The notes under the pieces: model-generated
What the model saw: the letters and a program-made list of their open reading frames with translations, nothing else
The model's database searches: none
Told to the model about the DNA's origin: nothing
Part shown: one piece after another, positions 10,995 to 20,793 of the stretch
How positions within the stretch are numbered: the first letter of the stretch is position 1
How the letters are laid out: the number at the start of each line of letters is the position of its first letter
Position numbers and translations under genes: made by a program
DNA from: Anaeromyces robustus
Lineage: Eukaryota > Neocallimastigomycota > Neocallimastigomycetes > Neocallimastigales > Neocallimastigaceae
Length of the DNA: 27,500 bases
Direction: 5' to 3'
Assembly: GCA_002104895.1 (NCBI GenBank)
Contig: MCFG01000212.1
Coordinates: 1-27,500 of the forward strand

Positions 10995-11998
10995 TATTTT
11001 TATATATACTATTCATATTTATAATAAATAATAAATATTATTATATATAATATAATATACCGGTCCTGAAGTAACAAGAGCAACACCACATTTACCGGTT
11101 AATCTTGCCATGGCATCAGCAGCATATACTGCAGTAACCTTTTAAATATATATATATTTAAAGATAAAGATAAAAATATAAAAATATTCATTAAAAATTA
11201 AAATGAAAAAAAAAAAAAAAAAAAAATACATATATATAATTATTAATTCCATTAAAATAAAAATTATAAATTTCAATTTATCATTTTATTGCTATAATAA
11301 AAAATTAACTTACTTCATGTCTTGTATCAATAACATTAATACCAGATCTTTCACATTCAACTAAAATCTTTTATTAATATATGATATTTCAAAATAATGA
11401 TAATGAAACAACATTAATATATAAAAATATTAAAAAAATAATAAAAAATAATTTTAATTTTTATTGAATATATATTTTTTTAATTAAATATTTCTTTTAT
11501 TTACTGGTGAAATGTGTCCTCCGGTTAAAGTAAAAACATGTGTAATACCATGAGCTTTGAAGGTATTAGCAACAAGTTTTCCACCGTGCTTTTCTTGATT
11601 TTCATTTATCTGTTTATATATATATATATATATTTTTTGGGTTGTTTGTTTTTGTCAATAGTATAATAATGAATTATTAATTAATATAATATGAAGTAAA
11701 AATAAAAATAAAAATAAAATTATAATTTAAATTTTAATAATTTTAAAATCATCATACTCTGGTAGAATCTCTTTTCATTTGAATCAATGAATAAGAAGCT
11801 TTACCAGCAGATAATGCTAATAAAGAACCTATAATGGTGGCTTTATTATTTAATGCAAGTGCTGCGATTGACGATAAATTATAAATAATAAAAATAATAA
11901 AATAAAATAAATAAATAAATATATTTATTTTCTATTTTTTTTTTTTTTTTGTTATTATATATGTATTTTTTTTTTATTCTATTTGTTTAATTACCCAT
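8506..11998 (-). CDS. ILVBL: 2-hydroxyacyl-CoA lyase 2 / acetolactate-synthase-like TPP enzyme, 8 coding exons
   Basis: Exons, 5' to 3' on the minus strand: 11998-11995, 11861-11758, 11609-11505, 11367-11314, 11138-11061, 10795-10069, 9747-9492, 9217-8506. All borders are GT/AG and the frame closes at 679 aa; human ILVBL is about 630. The order and motifs match the ILVBL/HACL2 family: an N-terminal hydrophobic segment (about residues 10-28), HGGKLVANTFKAHG, FTLTGGHISP, DTRHE with catalytic Glu89, SGPGLTN (113-119), PGPVFLEIPYDVLY, LGSQ, WLDPGLFGTLGVGGGFALAA, and the ThDP/Mg motif GDG (544-546) with GND (570-572). HACL2 is an ER-membrane lyase that cleaves 2-hydroxyacyl-CoA to formyl-CoA and a shortened aldehyde, as in phytosphingosine breakdown. 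Acetolactate synthase proper is less likely because of the membrane segment and the family-specific motifs. The substrate is inferred from the family. Confidence 0.9.
9361..9402. repeat. (AAAAT)n array in intron 7 of the HACL2-like gene
   Basis: About eight copies of AAAAT lie within the 274-nt intron 9491-9218, next to an AATATT array (about 9333-9360). Confidence 0.8.
9748..10068 (-). repeat. HACL2-like intron 6 with ATT array and duplicated segment
   Basis: This 321-nt intron (GTAAGA...TAG) is mostly a TTA/ATT microsatellite at about 9884-9988. Next to it is an imperfect duplication of about 40 nt (around 9761-9800 and 9835-9873) with the shared core TTATATATATAATTAGTATA. The intron has therefore grown by repeat expansion. 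Confidence 0.75.
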
Positions 11999-12898
11999 CG
12001 TTTTTTCCAAATTTCCTAAAAAAAAATACAAAATTGAATATTTTTTTTTCTAAGGCGAAGTTCTAAAAAAAAACAGTATTCCAAAAATTTTAATTTTAAA
12101 AAATGAATCATTTTTTTTATTATATTTAATTAAAATTTATTAAATAATTAGATTAAAATGTTAATATATTTCAATATATTATATTATATATTTATAATAT
12201 ATTAAAATATATAAAGGAAAAGAATTTTTTTTTATAAATAATTAACGGAAATGTTTTATGATATGAATGTTTTTTAATTTATTTTAATCTATTGATAAAA
12301 ATAAAAAAAAAAAACGAAGAGAGTTATTATAAAATAAACTGATATATATTTATATAAATATATATAATTATATTTTGTATTATTAAGTATTTATTATTTA
12401 TAAAATATCTTTTATATTTTTTTTCTTATTATTTCATTATTTTAAAAATTTTATTTTTTTATTAGGTATTAATATTTCTTGTATGTATATTATTTCCTTA
12501 AAAAAAATTTATTTGGTGGTAAAGTGAATGAAGATGTAAAAATTTATAATAAAAAAAAAAAAAATAAAAAGTATTTTAACGATTTTAATAATACAACATA
12601 AAATTTTTATTTTTTACATGGATTATAGAAAAAATAAAAAGTAAATGAATATATATGAAAACTTCATTTATAAAACTTTTTTTATAATGATTATGATTAT
12701 ATTTAAAAATATTCTTTTCTTTTTTGCTTGTATTAATTTGTTAAAAAAAAGATATAAGATATTAAAGTTTAATTATTAGAATAAAAGAAATGTCCATTAA
12801 TAATAAGATAGTAAGATGTTAAGATAGTATTAATAATAATCATACATATATTATATTATATAATATTTAATAAAAAATATAAAATTAAAATCAATTAT

Positions 12899-12964
12899 AA
12901 CTGTGAAAAATAATAATTATAATTAATTATATAATTGTGAATAATAATAATTATAATTAATTAT
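12899..12964. repeat. 33-nt tandem duplication
   Basis: Two adjacent copies share A(A)CTGTGAA or AATTGTGAA, then TAATAATTATAATTAATTAT. They differ at about three positions. They are in the divergent intergenic region. Confidence 0.75.
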
Positions 12965-13034
12965 TAATTTATTATTATAATTATTCATTATTCTTATTCA
13001 TTATTATTATTCATTATTCATATATAATATTATT

Positions 13035-13076
13035 ATTGAAATTTTATTATTATTTATTATTATTTATTATTATTTA

Positions 13077-13135
<59 letters not shown>

Positions 13136-13160
13136 TTATTCATTATTATTATTCATTATT
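13035..13160. repeat. (ATT)n microsatellite with CATT interruptions
   Basis: ATT units in a mostly uniform array, with TATTTATT and CATT variants at both ends. Non-coding. Confidence 0.85.
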
Positions 13161-14196
13161 ATTATTGTTAATATTTATTATTCTCATTATTATATTTTAT
13201 ACTATTTTTTAAACATTTTAAAGTTTTCATCTTTTTTTCCTTTAAAGTTTTTTTTTATCAATATTCAATTTACAATAAATAATAGCGAAAATCATAATCA
13301 AAAAATTTTTAAATAATACATATATAAAAAAAAAAAAAAAAGTTAATGTTCTATTTAAACTATTTAATGTTAAATTTTTGAATTTTTATACTGATTTTTA
13401 GCCTAAATCATTCATTTGTTTATTAGGATAATTTAACATTTAACAATCTTCCATCAAAAATAAATATAAATTAAAGTTTATTATAAAAATTTACTATTTT
13501 TTTTTTTATAAATCGAGATTTTTTTTTTTTTTTAATATTATTATTATAACTATTATTATATTTTTTTTTATTTTATTTTATTATAACTATTATATTTTAA
13601 TTTTATATATATACATATAACTATTCTATTAAAGACATCATTAACAAATAAAATCATTGCATTTACTTTAATTATTATATCATTCTTTAATTCTATTTTT
13701 GTAGTTAATAAAAAAGGAAGAGTTACAATGTATGAAAATATTATATATATATATTTAATATTGAAAAAAAATTAAAAAGTATCTTATAAATAAACAATTG
13801 ATTTTATATTAAACTAAATAAGTAATTAATTGTTAAAAGTACATTATGGAAAAAAAAAAAAAAAAGAAAAGATTTTATATATATAGAAATTATATGAATA
13901 ACAATTTGTAAAGGAATTTTTATATAAAAAAATATGCATATGGAAAACTAAATTATTTGTGGATTCAAAAGATTTATTATATTTAAATATATAAATATCA
14001 ATATTGTGATAATATATTTTTTTAAGAAGAATAAATACTATAAATTACTCAAATCATTATTGAAATATTATTTACTGTCATTATTATTACATTATAGATA
14101 AGATTTCTAAAATGTTTTTTTCTTTTCTTTTTTCAATATATATTATATATAATTAGAATTACATAATAAAAATAAAAATAAAAGTAAAAAGACAAA

Positions 14197-15688
14197 ATGG
14201 CAAATTTTAAGCTTCCATACACTGGTACTAATTGGAATAAACACAATGGTGTTGGTGTTACATTAATTGAAAATTGGTTTGAAGAAAGAAGTGTTGCAGA
14301 TCAAATGATAAGTGAACATCAAAAAGCACAAAATGAATTAAATAGAAGAATGGTAAATGTTTTTTTTTTTTTTTTTCGAAATTTAAATATTAAAAAATGA
14401 TTATTATATTAAATTTTTATATTAAATATAATGACAATATATATTATATAAATATATAAATTATCTATTAATAATAAAATGAAAATAAATATAATAATAA
14501 TTATATCATTATTATAATTATTATAATTATTATTATAATTAAAAAGAAAGAAGATTTAGAAAAAGGTGAAGTTCCACTCGAAATTCAAAAAATTCAAAAA
14601 CAAAGTAATGAAATTGATAAAGCCCAAGAAAGATTAAAAATAGAACAAGAAAATTTAACAAAAATGAAACTTCAATTACAGGAAAAAATGGATCATATTA
14701 CAGAAAATCTAGAAAAAATAGAGAAAGAAAAAGAATCTAATCTGCCATATCAGAATGTTGTAGCATCTACTAATGCTTATCAAAAACATAATTTAGGACC
14801 AGGTAAAAAAGGAAGAATGATTGAAGCTGAATTAATGGAATTAGCAAAGTAATTATAATCTTTTTATTTATATATAATAAAAAAAAAAATAAATTTAAAA
14901 AAATTAAAAATCTATATCCATATTATATATATATATATATATTTATTATAAATGATTTTGTATAATTTAAATGAATCAATACTAATATATATATATATTA
15001 TTTATTCATATATATTATTTATTTTTTTTTCTTTTTTTTTATCATTAATATTTATTATTGTTATATTTATTATTTTATTTTATTATTTATTATATTAAAG
15101 AAAACAATTAGAGGAAGAACCAGATGATGGTGTTGAAGAATGGAAATCAACTTTCCAAAAAGATTATTGCTTTGATTTTAAGTCAAGTAAGGAAAAAAAA
15201 AAAATTAATAGTTATAAAATTTTGATAATACATATATATATATATATATAACTAACAACTTTTATTAATATTTAATTTAATTTAATAAAAATTTATAATA
15301 CAATACAAATGCAAATGTAACTTTATTTCTATTTATTTATACGAATAGATATTGAAATGCCAGATGAGGTATGTTTTTTTTTTTTTTTTTAAAATAACGA
15401 AAAAAAAAAAAGTAATATTGGATATTAATACAAATACAACTCTTTTATTTATATAAATAATTATTTATTATATATGATTTATAGGAAACTATTCTTAAAT
15501 ATTCAGTTCCTATAACTTATTGGAATGATAATATTAAAAATAAAGATATAAATGTTTATTGTTCAACTTCAGAAAAAGAAAAAGAAGAATGTAAAGGAAA
15601 TGATATTAATTTCCCTCGTCATACTAACTTTACAAAACCAATAAATGAATATGGATTACAAGCTAATACAAAATTTAAAGACTTTTAA
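14197..15688 (+). CDS. Uncharacterised 255-aa coiled-coil protein, possibly ciliary/axonemal; 5 exons
   Basis: Exons: 14197-14352, 14547-14848, 15101-15186, 15349-15368, 15485-15688. All introns are GT/AG (194, 252, 162 and 116 nt) and the frame closes at TAA 15686-15688. Exon 4 is only 20 nt. Residues 1-52 are mixed and include TLIENWFEERSV. Residues about 60-115 are a Lys/Glu/Gln-rich coiled coil (heptad-like KIQKQSNEIDKAQERLKIEQ). Then come a basic patch (GPGKKGR, 136-142), an acidic patch (EEEPDDGVEEW) and a C-terminal domain with ITYWNDNI and INFPRHTNFTKPINEYG. The NWxEER-type motif and the NFPRH-type tail remind me of small axonemal microtubule-associated proteins such as SPAG8 or CFAP107. 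That is recalled resemblance, not a tested match. A flagellar role would suit a zoospore-forming fungus. The gene structure is much more certain than the function. Confidence 0.75.
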
Positions 15689-17238
15689 TTTCAATATATA
15701 TTATATTTTTAATATTAAATTAAATATTTATTATATAAATATATATATATATATATATCATTTTAATTATTATATATATTTAAAGAAATAAAATAAAATA
15801 AAATAACAATAATGATAATTAAATTAGTAATAATTACAACAATTAAAATATTAAAGCTATCATAGCATTTTTCAAACTTTACATATTATAAATCATTAAT
15901 AAATTATTTAAAATTATTCATACAATAAAAATGTAAAATATATCATTAATCATTAATAAATAATTATAATTATTTTTATCATTTCATTTCTTAATAATTA
16001 ATTGTCTTTATAAATATTTTTATAATTTGATATTGAATATAATTTTCGTTCGTTTTTCTTTTTTCATATTTTTTTAAGTATAATATAATTAAATTTTTTG
16101 ATTATATCTAATTATTAAAAATTTAATATATTCTATACTTTATATAATTTTTAATAATAAAGTTATTCACCTTTTTAACAATAATAGTTAATAGTAATAA
16201 AAGTAACAAATAATAATTAATAATATTAATAATAACTAATAATTATATAAGATCATTAATTCATTAATTATTGTATATTCTTTTTTTTTTTTTTACATAT
16301 TATATAAAATTTTTTTAAAATAATATTTCACATGGATTTATGTGTATACACGTGATAAAACATATATTTATGAAAAATAATAATAAAATAATATAAATAT
16401 ATTATTACATATATAAAGATGATTGGTATTTTTTTAAATTTGATAATACATAAAAATAGAATACTATAGAAAATAATTATTTCCAAAAAACAATAATAAA
16501 TTTTCCCATTCATTTTTTAATCATTTAATATTGAATATATTATATATTATATATTACATTACATAATTATTATTATTATATATCTTTTTGAGGTTTAGTC
16601 ATTTTGATATACTTACCATATATTATTAATATATTATTATTTTATAATTTATATATTATAAATAATATTAGTAAGAAAGATAAATAATTATTTGGTATAG
16701 AAAAAATTCTGATTAATTTCCGCTTCCACATTTTTTATTTAAATTCCTACTATCTATAATAGATTCTTCCTTATTTTTTAAAAAAAATACTTTTTACTTT
16801 TTACTTTTTTTTTTTTTTCTGTTTTTTGTATTTATAAACAATTTAAATAAAAGATTTTATTTTATTTTAAATATACAATATTAATTATATATGATTTAAA
16901 GAGTCTGCTTTTTTTTTTTTTTTTTTTTTTAAATTTAATAAAATGAACCACATTTTTTTTTGAGATTAATAAAAGTAACTTTTTTTTTATGTACTATTTT
17001 ATTTGTCAATTATTATAATAAATTTTTTTTTTTTTATATTTTTGATCAATGTTTTTTTTTATTTTATTGTACTATTTAATTTTTGGTTTAAAAAGCAGAA
17101 ACAAAAAAAAGGTAAATAAGTATAAAGGAGAATGAGTAAAATAATTCTATTTCATTTTTTTCTTTTTTTTTTTTTTTTTTTTTTTTTTACTCTTAACCTT
17201 GGCTATTTTTTTTTTTTTTCTTTTATAAAAGATAAAAT

Positions 17239-17240
17239 AT

Positions 17241-17299
<59 letters not shown>

Positions 17300-17304
17300 T
17301 TAAT

Positions 17305-17403
<99 letters not shown>

Positions 17404-17405
17404 TT
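17239..17405. repeat. (TTTA)n array, about 41 copies
   Basis: An almost perfect tetranucleotide array of about 167 nt with one interruption near 17301 (TAAT). An open frame runs through it, encoding FIYL repeats. Because the period of four is not a multiple of three, that peptide is a by-product of the repeat and not a gene. Confidence 0.95.
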
Positions 17406-17618
17406 GTTCTAATGAAAAAAAAAAACGGATTTATTATCTTATTTTATTTAATTATGTATATGTATATAATATAAGTAATATATTATATTACATTCATAAT
17501 ATATATCAAATATATCAAGAATATATAAAGATCATATATTATATTATATATAAAAATTTAATATTATTAATTAAATACATAAATAGAAAATTAGAATATT
17601 GAAAGGTTAAAGGAAAAT

Positions 17619-17636
17619 ATAAATAAATAAATAAAA

Positions 17637-17699
<63 letters not shown>

Positions 17700-17702
17700 A
17701 TA
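17619..17702. repeat. (AAAT)n array, inverse of the 17239 array
   Basis: About 21 copies of AAAT with one extra-A interruption near 17635. It is the reverse complement of the TTTA array about 214 nt upstream. Confidence 0.95.
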
Positions 17703-17756
17703 TGTAAATTAATAAATTAGTAAATTAATAATTTAGTAAATTAGTAAATTAGTAAA
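17703..17756. repeat. 8-mer TAAATTAG/TAAATTAA tandem repeat
   Basis: About six imperfect copies of an octamer directly follow the AAAT array, from which it could have arisen by mutation and re-expansion. Confidence 0.7.
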
Positions 17757-18116
17757 GAATTAAATTTAATTTTTACTAAATGTAATAGAATGTAATAGAA
17801 TATAATGTAATATAATGTATTATAATGTAATATATAATATAAGAATAATTCTATTTATTATTTATTAATCTACTATAAAATGAGGAATGATAATCTTAAT
17901 AATTGAATTCTAATATAATCTAATAAATTTGTATCATATATTAACATTTAAACTGTAAAACAAAAAAATATAAAAGAAGCTTAAATTTCTTCCTTTTTTG
18001 TTTTAATTAAATTTCTTTTTTAATATTATTTAATTTTTGATATACCTATTCACATATCTTATTTACACATAAAAAAAAAGTAAACATATTATTAGTAAAG
18101 AAAAAATAAAAACAAA

Positions 18117-18992
18117 ATGAACACTGATTGGGATTCCGTTACTGTTATTCGTAAGAAGCAAGCTCGTACTAACACTCTTAAAACTAAAGCACAATTGAAT
18201 GCTGCTTCTCGTGAAGGTGCTATTGTTAGTACTGAAAAGAAATTAAATGTTGCTTTAGGTGGTCTTAATAAGGGTAAGTCCACTGAAGGACAACGTGCTG
18301 CTAAGATTGATAGAGATACTGGTGAAAATGGTTTCCATATCAATACTGTTTCTAATGATGTTTCAAGAATTATTCAAAGAGCTCGTCAAGAAAAGGGTTG
18401 GACTCAAAAGGTATATATATAAATAAAATAAAATAAAATAAAATAAAATAATAGTTTATAAAGATATTTATAAGAGATGTCTTTACAAATAGTTAAAAAA
18501 GAAAGAGAAAAAGGAAAAAATATATTTTTTCTTAGTAGATAATATTTTCTATGTTTAAGTTTATTCTCATTTTTATTTATTTTTACAAACAAATAAAAAA
18601 GAAAATAAAGGGAAAAAAATAGAAAAAAAAAAAACATAAAAACTAAAAAAAAAAAAAAAGCAAAAACAAAAAAAAAAAAATAACAATAATAAAATAAAAT
18701 GGAAAAAAAAAAATTGAAAATATAATATAAAAAATAAAAAAAAAAAAAGTAATATAATCAATGTATAAAAATATTAATAAATAATATTTATTTTATTTTT
18801 TATATCTTTAATTATTTAATTACATAGGAACTTGCTACTAAGATTTGTGAAAAGCCACAAGTTATTAACGAATATGAAAGTGGTAAGGCTAAGCCAAATC
18901 AACAAATTTTAGCTAAATTAGAAAGAAACTTAGGTGTTAAGCTTAGAGGAAAGAATATTGGTGAACCACTTACTTTTGGAAAGAAGAAGTAA
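18117..18992 (+). CDS. MBF1: Multiprotein bridging factor 1 (transcriptional coactivator), 2 exons
   Basis: Exons 18117-18410 and 18828-18992, joined in phase 0 across a 417-nt GT...TAG intron, give 152 aa, the usual MBF1 length. Residues 1-75 are the MBF1 N-terminal domain ([14 protein letters not shown], then [12 protein letters not shown] and [10 protein letters not shown]). Residues about 83-139 are the Cro/C1-type helix-turn-helix: [19 protein letters not shown], then [15 protein letters not shown] and [11 protein letters not shown]. The intron splits the HTH after Lys98, just before ELATK. MBF1 bridges DNA-bound activators such as Gcn4-type bZIPs to TBP, and in yeast it also limits frameshifting on stalled ribosomes. 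Codons here use more GGT, CGT, AAG and GCT than the other genes, consistent with strong expression. The start context AAACAAAATGA is A-rich. Confidence 0.97.
18411..18827 (+). other. MBF1 intron, strongly purine-skewed
   Basis: This 417-nt intron begins GTATAT and ends ACATAG. Its plus strand carries an AAAAT array (about 18421-18451) and then many A-runs up to about 18750, with few T-runs. The A bias on the transcribed sense strand is stronger than in the other introns here. Antisense open frames across it are Phe/Leu-rich artefacts. Confidence 0.85.
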
Positions 18993-19410
18993 ATAAATAC
19001 TATTTAAATAATAGTAAAATAATATACCAAAATTTTTTTTAATTCAGATAAATAAGCTATTTGTATATATGTACTTAACAAACCAACCTATTAAAAACAA
19101 ACAATAATAATGAAAAAACATCATTTTTTTATTAATAATAATAAAAAAAAAAATTTATGATGTATATTAAAAATACATCAATTTCATAATTAAATAAATA
19201 ATCTTGCAAATATAAACAAAAAAAAAATAAAAAAAAAAAAAAGTAAATAAAATTACAATAAAAAATTAAAATAAAAATAAAAATTAAAATAAATTCAAAA
19301 AAAATAAAAAATAAAAAATATAATAATAGTGTCTTATAGTAGTTATAAGTAAATAACGTGTTTTTCTTTACTTTTTCTTTTTTTTTTTATAAACTATTTT
19401 TAATTTCTAT

Positions 19411-19411
<1 letters not shown>

Positions 19412-19449
<38 letters not shown>
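19412..19449. repeat. (TTTA)n array
   Basis: About nine copies of TTTA in the convergent intergenic region. Confidence 0.85.
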
Positions 19450-19450
<1 letters not shown>

Positions 19451-19691
19451 TTTAGAAATTTATTTTAGTTACATTTTATTTTATAATATTTTTCATTAGT
19501 CCATTTTTTATTGTATATAAATATATATAATATTATAAAAATATTTTTTTTTTTTTTTTTGGAAGGTATCATTAAAGAAAAAATGAAAAAAACAAATACA
19601 ATAATGAATACACATATAATAATTTATTAAATAAAGAAAGTAAAAAGTATATAATAAAAAAATAAAAAAGAAAAAAAAAAATTAATATACC

Positions 19692-19749
19692 ATAATTTCT
19701 GTGTGTAGTTTATGGTTTTTAAAAACCATAAACTACACACAGAAATTAT
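19692..19749. repeat. Perfect 58-bp palindrome, no spacer
   Basis: The left arm, 19692-19720, is the exact reverse complement of the right arm, 19721-19749: 29 of 29 pairs and no central spacer. The arm begins ATAATTTCTG, passes through TGTGTAGTTTATGG and ends in TTTTT at the centre. Complementarity stops sharply at both ends (C outside left, A outside right). The arm has about a quarter G+C, well above the flanks. Confidence 0.95.
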
Positions 19750-19960
19750 AATGAAACCGAAAACCTAATTTATTATATTATATTATAAACTTTATATATA
19801 ATATATGTATGTATATTATATCTTTTAAACGTCGAAGGGTTTTATTTAAATTTTCTTTATTTTTTTTTATTTTATGATAAATTATCATAAAAAAAAAAAA
19901 AAGTAATATTATAATACATAATGAAAATTGAAATATTATTATTTTTACAGTATTTGTTTT

Positions 19961-19991
<31 letters not shown>

Positions 19992-20109
19992 TATTTTTTA
20001 TTATTATTATTTATTCTTTTTTACATCAATGAATAAAATTTATTAGTTTTATATATATATATTTTATATATATATTTTTAATTTTTTTTTTTTTCTTTTT
20101 ACTTCAGGA

Positions 20110-20793
20110 TTAATAAATGAAATAAAGGAAAGATCCTATAACACAGAATATTGTTAAAAGATTAACCTTTAAGCTTCCAGCGCCATCCTTTTGAGAATAT
20201 TTAGGGAATTTTTGTTGAATACATTTTTCAACATTTTCATCTATAACTATCATTTGATATCCTTCTTCACCTTCATGAATACGTATTGGTTCTAAATTAT
20301 TGGTATTATTATTGAAATATTGAGAATTATTATCTGTAATAATCCAAATTTCATTAAAAACATTACTTCCCCAATCAGGAGCATCTTTAATACCAAATTT
20401 TTTAGCAATTTTTTTAAGATTATCATTAGACCAAGAAACAAGGATAACATCTTCAGGGGAATTATTAATATCATTAACAAGTCCTTTAATATCATCTGCT
20501 TCAAAGGTTAAATCAACTTGAAGTTGAAGATTATCTGCTAATGGTATGACTGTATCTCTAGGTCTAGTAGATTTTTTACCAACAAGGCTTTGAGCATAAA
20601 TTTTTTTTGGAGTTACAAAAGTACCATTAGAACCAAAAGTATTAATTAAACAGTCTGCTCTAGTTTTTCCAATTGGTGAAAGATCAGTAGCATCATCATT
20701 AATTTTTTCACCATGACGGATAAGCATAACGGTTTTAGCATTAGTCATAGCAAAACCTAATAAAGCAGTAACAATAAATTTAGTTAATCTCAT
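20110..20793 (-). CDS. Secreted, probably GPI-anchored histidine-phosphatase-superfamily protein
   Basis: A 227-aa intronless protein from ATG 20793. Residues 1-19 (MRLTKFIVTALLGFAMTNA) form a signal peptide. The phosphatase core follows at once: VMLIRHGEK with Arg26 and the phospho-accepting His27, DLSPIGKTRADCL (37-49), the third-Arg region SLVGKKSTRPRDT (Arg77) and FNEIWII (146-152). In many fungal relatives the distal catalytic His lies in a hydrophobic strand followed by WEH; here the equivalent reads VILVSWSNDN, with Ser-Asn after Trp121, so the second His appears lost. The C-terminus has small residues (GAGS, about 203-206) and then a hydrophobic tail to the end, a GPI-anchor signal or a membrane tail. 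NGT at 56-58 and NNS in the Asn-rich loop are possible glycosylation sites. It likely sits outside the plasma membrane or in the wall. Enzyme activity is uncertain. Confidence 0.8.
   Translation of the reverse strand: MRLTKFIVTALLGFAMTNAKTVMLIRHGEKINDDATDLSPIGKTRADCLINTFGSNGTFVTPKKIYAQSLVGKKSTRPRDTVIPLADNLQLQVDLTFEADDIKGLVNDINNSPEDVILVSWSNDNLKKIAKKFGIKDAPDWGSNVFNEIWIITDNNSQYFNNNTNNLEPIRIHEGEEGYQMIVIDENVEKCIQQKFPKYSQKDGAGSLKVNLLTIFCVIGSFLYFIY

Larger units (their letters stand above)
11999..14196. other. Divergent intergenic region, HACL2-like gene and coiled-coil gene
   Basis: It must contain both promoters, since the flanking genes point away from each other. No exon-like stretch is visible. 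The only patch of mixed composition is about 12050-12085, just upstream of the HACL2-like start, which could be 5' UTR or promoter. Other contents are a tandem 33-nt duplication (12899-12964), an ATT array (about 13035-13160) and T-runs. Confidence 0.7.
15689..18116. other. Gene-free region between coiled-coil gene and MBF1
   Basis: No convincing exon. A minus-strand open frame at 16328-16513 is Ile/Tyr/Phe-rich and looks random. A short mixed-composition patch at about 16715-16735 has no supporting structure. The region is dominated by T-runs (16275-16294, 16911-16930) and the large tetranucleotide arrays at 17239-17702. The last part must carry the MBF1 promoter and 5' UTR. Confidence 0.7.
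18993..20109. other. Convergent intergenic region (3' UTRs of MBF1 and the phosphatase)
   Basis: MBF1 reads in from the left and the phosphatase from the right, so this DNA holds both 3' ends. It contains two alternative small hairpins (19118-19180), a TTTA array (about 19412-19449), an A/T-rich middle, the 58-bp palindrome (19692-19749) and TTTTTA arrays near 19973-20000. No gene is visible. Confidence 0.75.

Noticed and set aside
16328-16513. Minus-strand 61-aa hydrophobic open frame
   Set aside because: Looks like a membrane peptide but has only A/T-driven residues, no splice sites in frame and no recognisable motif.
16690-16775. Possible short minus-strand peptide starting MWKRKLIRIFS
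   Set aside because: About 30 codons, then only Leu/Ile/Tyr and a stop; the mixed composition covers just 20 nt and has no support from neighbouring exons.
17132-17602. Plus-strand 156-aa open frame with FIYL repeats
   Set aside because: Almost all of it is the TTTA array; a 4-nt period stays open in every frame by its composition.
18092-18343. Minus-strand open frame opposite MBF1 exon 1
   Set aside because: Shadow of the strongly supported MBF1 coding frame.
18404-18761. Minus-strand Phe/Leu-rich open frames
   Set aside because: They are antisense to the A-rich MBF1 intron.
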